This document shows, piece after piece, positions 1-9,661 of a stretch of 64,000 bases of DNA. Both the position numbers and the translations under genes were made by a program. This DNA is from Planctomycetota bacterium (GTDB lineage: Bacteria > Planctomycetota > UBA1135 > JADKAF01), in assembly GCA_016719295.1 (NCBI GenBank), contig JADKAF010000001.1, forward strand, positions 5,828,001 to 5,892,000. The letters run 5' to 3'. Under the pieces are notes generated by a model. The model had not been told where the DNA came from. It was given only the letters and a program-made list of their open reading frames with translations, and did no database searches. How positions within the stretch are numbered: position 1 is the first letter of the stretch; the number at the start of each line of letters is the position of its first letter.

Positions 1-1082
1 ATTGTGGGGCGGACGAAGGTCCCTTTGCTTGCGTCCTTTCCGACGATAGCCGTGGACTCCGCCACGGCTTCTTCGACCATCATCGGTGAGTGAGTCGTGA
101 AGACGACTTGATACCCCGATGCGGAGAGCTTCCGGAGTGCGTCGCGAAGGGTGTAGGTCGCATTGGGATGTAGGTAGAGTTCGGGCTCGTCGATCAGCAG
201 GAGCTTCGTGCCTTGGCTTGAGCCTCCTTGGCGGGTCTGGCGGTCTGCGAGAACTCGCACGAGCGCCATCTGGACCGCGCGCTGGGCTCCATGCCCCATC
301 GACGTGAAAGGGCGCTTCGTGTTGCCGTCGTACAGGAACAGAGTTCCGGACTTGAATAGATCGCTCAGGCTTGGACACGAGATGTGCAGCTTCAGGCTTA
401 CTCCCTGGAAGAAGTCCTGGAGGGCGAGCGACGCTTCTTGATCAAAGTCGGTGAGTTCTGATGGGCGAGCGCTGCCATCCGCCGATAGTTGATCGGAGAT
501 CCCATCGACGAGCTTCTTGAATGTTGGCGCGACTTGTGATGTCACGTCTCCCGCAATCTCGGCGATTAGCTGCCCTAGGGTGGTTGTGCTTTTGTTCTTG
601 CTCGCATCTTCGGCGGCATCCACCATCGCGCCGATCCTAATTGGGCTCGGGAACAATGCCTTGATGGCATTCCATATGCCGGTAGGGTTGACGGCCCATG
701 CGTCGGGGTCTGATTCGCTTGCGACTTTCGGATCGCGAAACTCAACTCTTGATTTTGCCTCTGGTTGATCGCACGTCCTTCGAATCAGTATGGTCTCGTT
801 GTTTAAGTATTGGGTAGCCTTCTTTTGATGTCCAGGGTCTAATCGCCCAACTGTTGTGGCGTCAAGGCCCGTCGCCAGGATCTCTACTTGTACTGGCTTG
901 TTGACGTCGCCGAAGTCATTTAGTCCCAGTGAGGCAGGCTCGAGTGCCCACGAAAGCGCAGACAAAAGCGTGCTCTTGCCAACGTTGTTCGGCCCGATCA
1001 GTGGAGTGAAAGTATCTAGCTCGATCGTGACATTCGCGCAGCAACGGAAATTCTCGACCCTCACCCGGCTCACCTTGTGCAT
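1..1082 (-). CDS. OLD-family / AAA15-type ATPase, 3' part beyond window
   Basis: This is the first 360 codons of a gene that runs off the left edge. Reading the minus strand, the product begins MHKVSRVRVENFRCC and has an ABC/SMC-type nucleotide-binding fold. It has a Walker A GPNNVGKST at about residues 30-38, a signature-like SMGHGAQRA, a Walker B LLLIDEPELYLHP and the H-motif FTTHSP. This order is typical of OLD-family (overcoming lysogenization defect) ATPases. Full-length members carry a C-terminal TOPRIM nuclease, which would lie outside the window, so nuclease activity cannot be confirmed. The start is the CAT at 1080-1082, with GGAG eight bases upstream. Many codons end in A or T (18 of the first 60 by hand), unlike the host-type genes, which suggests transfer. 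It is divergent from the BREX operon and probably a second defence gene. An RecF-like repair ATPase is the alternative. Confidence 0.8.
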   Translation of the reverse strand, partial: MHKVSRVRVENFRCCANVTIELDTFTPLIGPNNVGKSTLLSALSWALEPASLGLNDFGDVNKPVQVEILATGLDATTVGRLDPGHQKKATQYLNNETILIRRTCDQPEAKSRVEFRDPKVASESDPDAWAVNPTGIWNAIKALFPSPIRIGAMVDAAEDASKNKSTTTLGQLIAEIAGDVTSQVAPTFKKLVDGISDQLSADGSARPSELTDFDQEASLALQDFFQGVSLKLHISCPSLSDLFKSGTLFLYDGNTKRPFTSMGHGAQRAVQMALVRVLADRQTRQGGSSQGTKLLLIDEPELYLHPNATYTLRDALRKLSASGYQVVFTTHSPMMVEEAVAESTAIVGKDASKGTFVRPT

Positions 1083-1748
1083 CGCAGACTCTCCGGCAGG
1101 TTCCGCGTGAACATACCCCGCGCTCTCGTGTGCCGCAAGATCTTCAAGCCTAACCTCGAGCTTGAGCGCACATGTCGGCTTGCGGTGGCCGGCGACATCG
1201 AGCGCGGTGTTCAGGGGTCCGGAGAGGGGTCTTGTCTCGAGTTGCTCGAGCCGCCACGATGTTAGGGGCGCGAGCGGCCGCCGCGGTGAGTTACTCGGCT
1301 GGGGATGCGAGCGTGGTCTGGCCTCCATTCGCTGCTCTCGATTCCTGGTCGGATCCTGAGGGCTTTCGTTGGGGTGTGCCACGCTCGACGCGCCGCCGAG
1401 CCGTTCGCTCGGGCGTTGATCCTGGCGCCAGATACGGCGGATCCGCTGCTTGGCGTTCCTCTTTACTCTCATGCGGGCCTTCCGTCCTCGAAGGGTGCTC
1501 CGTTCCCCTGCTCGGCTCCCCACGGAGATGCCCTCTCGAAGCGCTGGCGTTCCCTCGGCTACCCGAACTCCAAGCGCCGCATCATCCCCGGCACCTCCCG
1601 CCGCGATTCTGCGCGAACTCGTCCCCGACAACACGTTGACTCCCCACCCTCCCTCCTGCAGTTTCCGCCCTCGCCCCTCCCGCAGCCCCGAGAGCCCCCG
1701 CCCGCCGCCGTCCCCCGTCTTCCGTCCCCGCCCCCGCTATCCCACCCC
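1083..1748. other. intergenic region between divergent OLD-like gene and pglW
   Basis: This stretch of 666 bases has no convincing gene. The open frames here are short and arginine/proline-rich, as expected by chance in GC-rich DNA. The pglW frame stays open leftwards to 1305, but the first 148 codons of that extension are low-complexity and lack the NERD domain, so they are treated as leader. The 3' half (about 1600-1748) is very C-rich on the + strand. The region must carry the promoters for both divergent transcripts, but no clear -35/-10 pair was identified. Confidence 0.6.
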
Positions 1749-4700
1749 ATGCCGGCCCACCCCGCCTGGACCGAGATCACCCCAAGCCCGCACCCGTGGG
1801 AACGCGAAGCCATCGCCTGGCTCCAGGCCGGCCTTCCGCACCACGAGCCGCACCGGGCCTGGTCGAACTTCGAGTTCCTGGCCGATGACGGCACGCTGAA
1901 CGAGGTCGACGCGCTGATCCTGACGCCGCGCGGGCTCTTCTTGGTCGAGATCAAGAGCCACCCGGGGAAGGTGCGCGGCGATCAGGTGAACTGGACCTGG
2001 GAGCGCGACGGGAAGCGCTCGAGCATCGAGCCGCCGTTCCCGCTCGCGAACCGGAAGGCGAAGCGGCTCGCGTCACTGCTGGCGCGGCAGCCGGCGTTCC
2101 GCGAGGCGAACGATCGGCCGCCGTTCGTCGAGGCGCTGATCTTCCTCTCGGACGCAGAGGTGGAGGTGGCGCTCGAGCGCGGCGGCGAGCACGCGGTGGT
2201 CGCGCGGGAGAAGCGCGGGAACGTCCGCGGGATCTGGGACGTGCTCCTGAAGCGCGAGGGCGCGGCTGTCGACGGGCCGCGGGGCGGCGCGGAGCGGCGG
2301 ATCGACAAGCCCAAAGCGAAGCTCGTGAGGCGCGCACTCGAGCAGGCCAGCGTGCAGCGCTCGCAGAAGGCGCGGCGCGTCGGCGACTACCAGCTCCTGG
2401 AGCTCGTGGAGGACAGTCCCGCGGGGACCTTCCAGGAGTGGCGCGCGAAGCACAAGCGCTTGCCGGGGCGCGAGCGCGCGGTGCGGATCTTCACCGCGGC
2501 GCGGATCGCGTCCGAGGCGGAGCGGAAGCGCCTCGTGCAGGCGGCGGAGCGCGAGGCGCGGATCCTGGAGGGGCTGCGGCATCCCGGGATCGGGCGGCTC
2601 GAGAGCTTCACCGAGACCGAGCTCGGGCCGGCGCTGGTGTTGGAGCGGCCGTTCGCGGCGCGGCGCTTGGATCGCGTGGTGCGGGAGCTCTTGCCGAAGA
2701 AGAGCCGGGCCGAGCGGCTCGCGTGGTTGCGCGAAGTGGCCGAGGCGCTCGCCTACGCGCAGAAGCGCCACCTCGTGCATCGCTCGTTGGCGCCGAGCAG
2801 CCTCTGGCTCGTGCCAGAGGAGGACGCGGCGGGGAACGCGAGCGCGAACGTGAGCGCGGGCACGGGGAGCGCGAGCGCAGGCACCTTGGGCTCGCCGCGC
2901 GAGCGCCTCGTGATCTTCAACTGGGCCGTCGGCGGTCGCTCGCCGAGCACGAGCCTCGCCTCCTCGACGCTGGTGGCGACCGTGCATGCCGAAGAGCTGC
3001 TGGAGGACGAGGCGACGGCGTATCTGGCGCCCGAGACCTTCTCGCTCGCGCGCGAGTTCGGGCCGGCGGTGGACGTGTTCTCGCTGGGGGCGCTGGCGTA
3101 TCTCTTCTTCGCGGAGAAGGCGCCCGCGAGCGGGCAGACGGAGCTCCGCTCGAGGCTCGCGCGCGAAGGGGGGCTCCGGCTCTCCGCCGAGGTGGACGGC
3201 GTCCCCGCGGAGCTGGAGGAGCTGATCCATCGCGCGACGCGGCCGCTCGCCTCCGAGCGCTTCGAGGACGCGGACGAGTTCCTTTCGCTGCTCTCCGCGA
3301 TCGAGAAGCAGCTCGCCGCGAGCACGAGCGGCGAAGAGCGCTGCGCGAATCCGCTGGAGGCGAAGGCCGGCGATCGGCTGCAGCACGGCTGGACGGTCGT
3401 GGAGCGCCTGGGCTCGGGTTCGTCGTCGGTGGTCTTCCTCGTGGAGCGCGGCGGGCAGGAACTCGTGCTGAAGCTCGCCTCCCGGCCCGAGCACAGCGAG
3501 CGCCTCCGCGGCGAAGCGGAGATCCTGCAGAAGCTCCGCCATCCGCGCTTCTTGGAGTTGAAAGGCACGCTCGAGTTCGAGGTGCCGGGGTTCAACGCCC
3601 CGCTCTTCGGCCTCCTGCTCCCGCGCGTCGAGCAGACGCTCGCGAAGCGCCTCCGCGACGAGGGACCGCTCTACCTCGATCACCTGCAGCGCTTCGGCGC
3701 CGATCTCCTGGAGGGCATCGCCCATCTCGAGGACGTCGGCATCGCGCACCGCGACGTGAAGCCCGAGAACCTGGGCCTCGTCACGCAAGGCCGCGCGAAC
3801 GAACAGCACCTGGTGCTCTTCGACTTCTCGCTCTCGCAGACGCCGCCCGAGCAGCTCCGCGCGGGGACCCCGGGCTATCTCGATCCCTTCCTGGAGCAGC
3901 GCCGCCCGCGCCGCTGGGACCTCGCCGCCGAACGCTACGCCGCGGCGGTGACGCTGCACGAGATGACGAGCGGAATGCAGCCGCGCTGGGGCGATGGGCA
4001 GAGCGATCCTGCCCTCCTCTCCGGCGAGGTCACGCTGCAAGCGGAGTCCTACCCGGCCGAGCTCCGCGAGGGGCTCTCCGACTTCTTCGCGCGCGCTCTC
4101 CGCCGCGCGCCGAAGGAGCGCTTCGACAACGCGCTCGAGATGCGCGCCGCGTGGCTCTCCCTCTTCGAAGCCGCGGAGAAGAGCTCGCGCGGTAGCCGCG
4201 GCCCGCGTCCGATGGCGGAAGCCGTGCTGCTGCCCGCGGAGATAGGACCCGAGACCCCGCTCGCCGCGATCGACTTCGGCACCCGCGCGCAGAACGCCCT
4301 CGACCGGCTGAACCTGCTCACGGTGCAGGACCTCCTCTGCTTCCCTTCGCAGCGCCTCTGGTCGCTGCGCGGCGTGGGGCAGAAGACGCGGAAGCAGATC
4401 GCCACCGCCGTTCTGGAGCTCAGGAAGCGCCCGTGGGCCGCGGCCTTGCGCCCCGGCCTCGTCGCCGCCGAGCTCGCGAGCAGCGAGCCCGCCGCTCCGG
4501 CGCTCGATCCCGTCGCGGCGAGCCTGGAGGAGATCGCGTCCGCGCTGCTGCCGAGCACGAAGCGCGTGACGAAGGCGCAGCGCTTTCGCTGCCTCTACCT
4601 CGGCTTCGAGCAGCGGAATGAACCCAGCGAGCTCCGCTGGCCCACGCAGCGCGAAGCGGCCCTCCGCGCCGGACTCGCCGAAGGCTCGGTGGGGAAGACC

Positions 4701-6086
4701 CTGAGCGCCGCGCGCGAGGAGTGGCGCGAGCTCGCTGCACTCACGCCGATCCGCGATGCGCTCGTGGAACTCCTCCGCGCAAGCGCCGGCGTCCTCCCGC
4801 TCGAGGCCGCCGCGAACGCGATCGCCGCCGCGCGCGGCAGCGCACTGGAGGAACCGCTCCGCACCGCCGCGGGCATCGCCGTGCTGCGCGCGGCCCTCGA
4901 GGCCGAGAGTGTCTCTACGGATCCGCGCTTCCTCGCGCGCCGCCGCGGTGATCGGGTGCTGCTCGTCCTGAGCCAGGACCACGGCACCTCTGCCGAGAAG
5001 CTCGGCGCCCTCGCCGATCGCCTCGCGACGGAGGACCCGCTGCCGAGCTCGAAGCGCGCCCTCGAAGTGCTGCGCGCCTGGGCTCCGGTCCCAGGGACCC
5101 CGCCGCTCGCGGATGGCGCCCTGCTCCGCCTCGCGGCCTCCCTCTCCGAGCGCGCCGCCGTCTCGAGCCGCCTCGAGCTCTATCCGCGCGGCCTCTCCGC
5201 CGAACGCTCACTCCGTCTCTCGCAGAGCACGCTCCTCAGCTTCGAAGGCGCTCTCCGCGAAGACGAGCTCCGACAGCGCGTGAAGAGCCGCTATCCCGAA
5301 GCGGCCCCGCTGCCCACGGGTGAAGCGTTGGCAGCACTCCTCCGCGTCGAGTGTCCCTCGCTCGAATGGCAAGCTGCGACGCAGAGCTTCCGCGTAAAGC
5401 GCAACGTCGACTCGGGCTACTCGCTGAGCACGCACTCCTCGCTGCTGCCGAAGGCACCTCTCCCCGCCGAGCCGTCGACCGGCATCCTCTCCGACGAAGC
5501 CACCGACCACCGCCTCTTCGAGAAGAAGCTCCGCCACTACGCGAAGGATGGCGGCCTCCTCGTGTTGAGCACGGCCCCGAAGAGCTTCGTCGCCGCCGAG
5601 CAGGCGCTCGTGACCTTCCTCGCCGGAGCGCAGGCTGTACTCGAGCGCTGCGACCTCGATGCGTTGATCGTCCGCGCGATGCACGCCGCCGCTCTAGCGA
5701 ACGGCATCGACTGGCAGGACACCGTGCTGCTCGCCGATGCACCGGACGCGAGCGCTTCCGATCGCGCGAACTTGCACCAGCTCTTCCACTTGGCCCTCCC
5801 CGAGATCGAAGCGGCCCTCCTCGCTCCCGGACCCGCGATCCGTCTCGTGCGGAAGCCCGGTCTCCTCGCGCGCTACGGGGCGCTGCGCATCTTCGCCCTG
5901 CTGAAGGAGCGCGCGGGACGCCGCGGTGCCGTGCCTTCGCTCTGGTTCCTGCTCCCGAGCAGCCAGCAGTCGAGCGTCCCCCGGCTCTTCGAGGAGCCCC
6001 TGCCGATCTCCGTCGATCGGCATCTCCGCATCCCCGAGAGCTGGCCTCGCCAACAACTCTCACCGCGACCCGCGAGCACCACGTGA
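1749..6086 (+). CDS. pglW: BREX type 2 protein PglW (NERD domain, pseudokinase and Ser/Thr kinase)
   Basis: The product is about 1445 residues. The N-terminal NERD domain has the PD-(D/E)XK-like pattern D54, E67-I-K69. A first kinase-like domain (about 211-500) has HRSLAPSS near residue 342 where HRDxKxxN is expected, so it looks catalytically dead. A second kinase domain starts near 547 with the glycine loop LGSGSSSVVF, then VLKL, HRDVKPEN (near 666) and a DFS variant of DFG, so it is probably active. A helix-hairpin-helix or RNA-polymerase-alpha-CTD-like segment follows (about 833-893), and then a long C-terminal region. This architecture is characteristic of PglW, the kinase of phage growth limitation/BREX-2. 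The start ATG 1749 leads directly into the NERD domain; upstream alternatives add a low-complexity leader. The stop overlaps the pglX start (GTGA). Confidence 0.93.
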   Translation: MPAHPAWTEITPSPHPWEREAIAWLQAGLPHHEPHRAWSNFEFLADDGTLNEVDALILTPRGLFLVEIKSHPGKVRGDQVNWTWERDGKRSSIEPPFPLANRKAKRLASLLARQPAFREANDRPPFVEALIFLSDAEVEVALERGGEHAVVAREKRGNVRGIWDVLLKREGAAVDGPRGGAERRIDKPKAKLVRRALEQASVQRSQKARRVGDYQLLELVEDSPAGTFQEWRAKHKRLPGRERAVRIFTAARIASEAERKRLVQAAEREARILEGLRHPGIGRLESFTETELGPALVLERPFAARRLDRVVRELLPKKSRAERLAWLREVAEALAYAQKRHLVHRSLAPSSLWLVPEEDAAGNASANVSAGTGSASAGTLGSPRERLVIFNWAVGGRSPSTSLASSTLVATVHAEELLEDEATAYLAPETFSLAREFGPAVDVFSLGALAYLFFAEKAPASGQTELRSRLAREGGLRLSAEVDGVPAELEELIHRATRPLASERFEDADEFLSLLSAIEKQLAASTSGEERCANPLEAKAGDRLQHGWTVVERLGSGSSSVVFLVERGGQELVLKLASRPEHSERLRGEAEILQKLRHPRFLELKGTLEFEVPGFNAPLFGLLLPRVEQTLAKRLRDEGPLYLDHLQRFGADLLEGIAHLEDVGIAHRDVKPENLGLVTQGRANEQHLVLFDFSLSQTPPEQLRAGTPGYLDPFLEQRRPRRWDLAAERYAAAVTLHEMTSGMQPRWGDGQSDPALLSGEVTLQAESYPAELREGLSDFFARALRRAPKERFDNALEMRAAWLSLFEAAEKSSRGSRGPRPMAEAVLLPAEIGPETPLAAIDFGTRAQNALDRLNLLTVQDLLCFPSQRLWSLRGVGQKTRKQIATAVLELRKRPWAAALRPGLVAAELASSEPAAPALDPVAASLEEIASALLPSTKRVTKAQRFRCLYLGFEQRNEPSELRWPTQREAALRAGLAEGSVGKTLSAAREEWRELAALTPIRDALVELLRASAGVLPLEAAANAIAAARGSALEEPLRTAAGIAVLRAALEAESVSTDPRFLARRRGDRVLLVLSQDHGTSAEKLGALADRLATEDPLPSSKRALEVLRAWAPVPGTPPLADGALLRLAASLSERAAVSSRLELYPRGLSAERSLRLSQSTLLSFEGALREDELRQRVKSRYPEAAPLPTGEALAALLRVECPSLEWQAATQSFRVKRNVDSGYSLSTHSSLLPKAPLPAEPSTGILSDEATDHRLFEKKLRHYAKDGGLLVLSTAPKSFVAAEQALVTFLAGAQAVLERCDLDALIVRAMHAAALANGIDWQDTVLLADAPDASASDRANLHQLFHLALPEIEAALLAPGPAIRLVRKPGLLARYGALRIFALLKERAGRRGAVPSLWFLLPSSQQSSVPRLFEEPLPISVDRHLRIPESWPRQQLSPRPASTT

Positions 6087-9000
6087 TCGATCCCGCAGAG
6101 CTCCTGGAAGACCTGCAGCGCGAGCTGCGCACGCTGGAAGAAGACCTCCGCGAGCGCAGCACGGAGCTCCCCGCGTTCGATCAACGCTTGCGCGCCGAGT
6201 ACGACGCCGCGAAGAAGGCCGAGCGCACCGCGGCGAGCTTCGAGACCTGGCGCGAAGAACGCCTGACGCAGGTCGGCGCCGCCTGGCTCCTCTCGCTCGT
6301 CTTCGCGCGTTTCCTCGAAGACAACGGCTTCGTGCCGGCGCGCCTCGCGGGGAAGGGCCGCCGCGGCGAAGAGGCCCGCGAGCACCACCAGGAGTTCATC
6401 CGCCTCTATCCGCAGAAGAACGATCGTGACTACCTGGAGTCCGTCTTCGCCGAGCTCCGCGCTCTGCCCGCGCTACGCGAGCTCTACGACGAACGTTGGA
6501 ACCCGCTGACCTTGGTCACGCCATCGGGCGACGCGGCGCAAGCGCTGCTCCGCTTCTTCCAACGCGTGGAGCCCAGCACGGGCGCCCTCATCCACGACTT
6601 CGAGGACCCGGACGCGAAGACCCGCTTCTTGGGCGACCTCTACCAAGACCTCTCGGCCGAGGCGCGGAAGCGCTACGCGCTGCTGCAGACGCCCGAGTTC
6701 GTGGAGGAGTTCCTGCTCGAGCGGACGCTCACGCCGGCCATCGAGACGTTTGGGCTACGAGCGGTGCGGATGATCGATCCCGCGTGCGGCTCGGGGCACT
6801 TCCTGCTCGGTGCCTTCCATCGGCTGCTCGAGCGCTACGCAGTGGAAGAGCCCGCGACGCCGGTGCACGAGCGCGTGCTCTTGGCGCTGAAGGCGGTGCA
6901 CGGCGTCGATCTCAATCCCTTCGCGATCGCGATTGCGCGCTTCCGGCTGCTCGTCGCCGCCCTGAAAGCCAGCGGCTTCCAACATCTGAAGCAAGCGCCG
7001 GCGTACGAGTTCCAGCTCGCAGTGGGAGACTCCTTGCTGCATGGGCGGCAACACGCGGGAGCCTCCGGTGCGCTGTGGGAGGAAGCGGAGGAGCTGCGCC
7101 ACCACTACGCGCACGAGAACCCGCAGGAACTCCAGCGCATCCTTGGGGCCAGCTACCACGTCGTCGTCGCGAACCCGCCGTACATCACGGTCAAGGACCG
7201 CGCGCTCAACGAGCGCTACCGAGGCCTCTACAGCTCGTGCAGCGGGAAGTACGCGCTCGTCATCCCCTTCGTCGAGCGCCTCTTCGAGCTCTGCCTGCCC
7301 GCGGAGCCGGAGAGGGCGATCCCCGGCGGCTATCTCGCGGCGATCGTCGCGAACAGCTTCATGAAGCGCGAGTTTGGCAAGAAGCTGATCGGCGAGTATC
7401 TGCCGCGTTGGGATCTGACGCACGTGATCGATACCTCGGGGGCCTATCTCCCGGGGCACGGCACGCCCACGGTGATCCTGATCGCGCGGCGGCAGAAGTT
7501 CCGACAAGGGGCGCCCGTGCGCACGGTGATGGGCATTCGCGGTGAGCCCACGACGCCCGATGATCCGGCGCAGGGGCAGGTCTGGCGTTCGATCTACGAG
7601 CTTCTCGATCGGCCGGGCGAACAGAACGAGTTCGTTTCGGTGGCAGACTCGCCGCGCGAGCTCTTCAACAAGCACCCGTGGAGTCTGGGCGGTGGTGGTG
7701 CGAGCGAGCTGAAGGAGATCCTCGAAGAAGGCGATCGCGAGACTCTCGGAAAGCGCGTTGAGTCCATCGGCTTCGCAAGCTTTCCAGGCGCCGATGAAGT
7801 CTTCATGGCTCCTCCTGGGAGCTTCGCTCGCGTAGGCGTTCCTCACCAGCTCGTTCGTGCGATTGTCATCGGTGAAGTGGTTCGAGACTGGGTAGTCGAC
7901 TGCCACGAGGAGGCATTCGTCCCATACTCCAAAGCCCAGGAGCCGATCGAGTTCGATGGCTCGTCTCGATGGGCCCGGCATCTCTGGGCGTATCGGTGCA
8001 CTTTGCGCAATGTGGTTTCGTTCGCTGGAAAGACTCGCGAGGCAATCGGACAAGATTGGTGGGTGTGGTATCGCTGGGTATCCGCGAAGTACCGCACCCC
8101 CCTCTCCATCACCTTCGCCTTCGTGGGCACTCACAACCACTTCGTCCTCGACCGCGGCGGCAAGGTCTTCAAGCAGTCGGCCCCGATCATCAAGCTGCCG
8201 TCGACGGCGACGGAGGAGGAGCACCTCGGGTTGCTGGGGGTGCTCAATAGCTCGACGGCGTGCTTCTGGCTGAAGCAGTCGAGTCACAACAAGGGCGGAG
8301 GCGGTATTGGAGGAGGCATCGCGAGCGAGGCCTGGGAGAAGTTCATCGAGTTCACCGGCACAGTGCTCCTGTCGTACCCGCTGCCGGCAGGTCGACCGCT
8401 CGCGAGCACGCAGCAGATGCTCGAAGCTCTCGACGCCATGACTTCCGCTCGCAGCGGGGCTTGCATCCTGTCGGACGTCTCGAAGGCGGAGCAGGACGAG
8501 GAGAACGCTCTCCGTGCTGCAATCGCGCGCCAAGAAGAGCTCGACTGGGAGTGCTACCTCCTCTACGGCATTCTCGACGAAGACCTCTGTTACCACGGCA
8601 ACGAGGAGATCCGTCTTGCGCTTGGCGAGCGCGCCTTCGAGATTGTGCTCGCGCGTGCGATGAAGAAGGGCACGGAGCAGACTACCTGGTTCGCCCGCCA
8701 CGGCAGCACACCGATCACCGAGCTCCCCACGCTTTGGCCCGCCGACTACCGCGCCCTCGTCGAGCGCCGCATCCGCTCCATCGAAACGAATCGCGACTTG
8801 GCCCTCATCGAGCGCCCCGAGTACAAGCGCCGCTGGAACACGGAGCCCTGGGAGAACCGCGTCGAGCGCACGTTGCGCACGTGGCTGCAGGAGCGCTTGG
8901 AGACACCGGCCTACTGGCCGACGCTGGTACTGCAGAGCTGCGCCCAGCTCGCCGACCGTGCGCGGCAAGATGCCGAGTTCGTCCGCGTAGCCGAGCTCTT

Positions 9001-9661
9001 CCGTGGCACTTCGAGCTTCGACTGGACCGCGTTGATCGAAGAACTCGTCAAGGACGAGCACGTGCCCTTCCTGCCCGTGCTGCGCTACGAGGCCGCGGGC
9101 CTGCGGAAGCGCGCGCAGTGGGAAGCGACCTGGGAGCTCCAGCGCCGCGAGGACCGCGGCGAGAAGGTGGGCGAGATCCCCGTGCCGCCGAAGTTCGCCT
9201 CGGGCGACTTCCAGCAGGCGAGCTACTGGCGCCAGCGCGGGAAGCTCGATGTCCCGCGCGAGCGCTTCGTGAGCTACCCGCACCTGGAACGCGACGCGGA
9301 TTCGACGCTGCGCTTGGGTTGGGGCGGCTGGGATCACCTGCAGCAAGCGCAGGCGTTGAGCGCGGCGTACCAGCTCGCGAAGGACGAAGACTGGAGCGAA
9401 GCGCGCTTGCAGCCGATTCTGGCTGGGCTGCTCGAGCTCTTGCCGTGGCTGCTGCAGTGGCACGACGACCCCGAGCCGGGCTACGACGGCGGCTGGGGTA
9501 CGGAGTACCAGCGCTTCGTGGAGCGCGAGGCGCAGGCCCTCGGCGTCTCGGAGGTGCAACTGCGCGCCTGGAAGCCGCTCGAAGGCAAGAAGCGCGGCGG
9601 ACGGAAGAAGGCCAGCAAGCGCCCGGCAGAGATCATGGAGAGCGAGGACGACGCGCGATGA
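6083..9661 (+). CDS. pglX: BREX type 2 adenine-specific DNA methyltransferase PglX
   Basis: The product is about 1192 residues, the usual PglX size. SAM-binding motif I is DPACGSGHFLLG near residue 231 and the catalytic NPPY is near 362 (ANPPYITVKD), as in gamma-class N6-adenine methyltransferases. A long central part (about 500-830) presumably recognises the target. The C-terminal third has the aromatic-rich sequence usual for BREX-2 PglX (for example GWGGWDH, GYDGGWG). The start is GTG 6083, overlapping the pglW stop as GTGA; the frame stays open further upstream, but only antiparallel to pglW coding. In BREX, PglX marks host DNA so that the system spares it. Codon use is clearly more A/T-ending between about 7740 and 8100 than elsewhere in the gene, suggesting the recognition part was exchanged. 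Confidence 0.95.
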   Translation: MIDPAELLEDLQRELRTLEEDLRERSTELPAFDQRLRAEYDAAKKAERTAASFETWREERLTQVGAAWLLSLVFARFLEDNGFVPARLAGKGRRGEEAREHHQEFIRLYPQKNDRDYLESVFAELRALPALRELYDERWNPLTLVTPSGDAAQALLRFFQRVEPSTGALIHDFEDPDAKTRFLGDLYQDLSAEARKRYALLQTPEFVEEFLLERTLTPAIETFGLRAVRMIDPACGSGHFLLGAFHRLLERYAVEEPATPVHERVLLALKAVHGVDLNPFAIAIARFRLLVAALKASGFQHLKQAPAYEFQLAVGDSLLHGRQHAGASGALWEEAEELRHHYAHENPQELQRILGASYHVVVANPPYITVKDRALNERYRGLYSSCSGKYALVIPFVERLFELCLPAEPERAIPGGYLAAIVANSFMKREFGKKLIGEYLPRWDLTHVIDTSGAYLPGHGTPTVILIARRQKFRQGAPVRTVMGIRGEPTTPDDPAQGQVWRSIYELLDRPGEQNEFVSVADSPRELFNKHPWSLGGGGASELKEILEEGDRETLGKRVESIGFASFPGADEVFMAPPGSFARVGVPHQLVRAIVIGEVVRDWVVDCHEEAFVPYSKAQEPIEFDGSSRWARHLWAYRCTLRNVVSFAGKTREAIGQDWWVWYRWVSAKYRTPLSITFAFVGTHNHFVLDRGGKVFKQSAPIIKLPSTATEEEHLGLLGVLNSSTACFWLKQSSHNKGGGGIGGGIASEAWEKFIEFTGTVLLSYPLPAGRPLASTQQMLEALDAMTSARSGACILSDVSKAEQDEENALRAAIARQEELDWECYLLYGILDEDLCYHGNEEIRLALGERAFEIVLARAMKKGTEQTTWFARHGSTPITELPTLWPADYRALVERRIRSIETNRDLALIERPEYKRRWNTEPWENRVERTLRTWLQERLETPAYWPTLVLQSCAQLADRARQDAEFVRVAELFRGTSSFDWTALIEELVKDEHVPFLPVLRYEAAGLRKRAQWEATWELQRREDRGEKVGEIPVPPKFASGDFQQASYWRQRGKLDVPRERFVSYPHLERDADSTLRLGWGGWDHLQQAQALSAAYQLAKDEDWSEARLQPILAGLLELLPWLLQWHDDPEPGYDGGWGTEYQRFVEREAQALGVSEVQLRAWKPLEGKKRGGRKKASKRPAEIMESEDDAR

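Noticed and set aside
6083..9661. phase-variable G-tract in pglX as in Streptomyces
   Set aside because: No homopolymer longer than about five or six bases was seen in pglX. The only G-rich tracts of note in the operon are at the ends of pglZ and brxHI.
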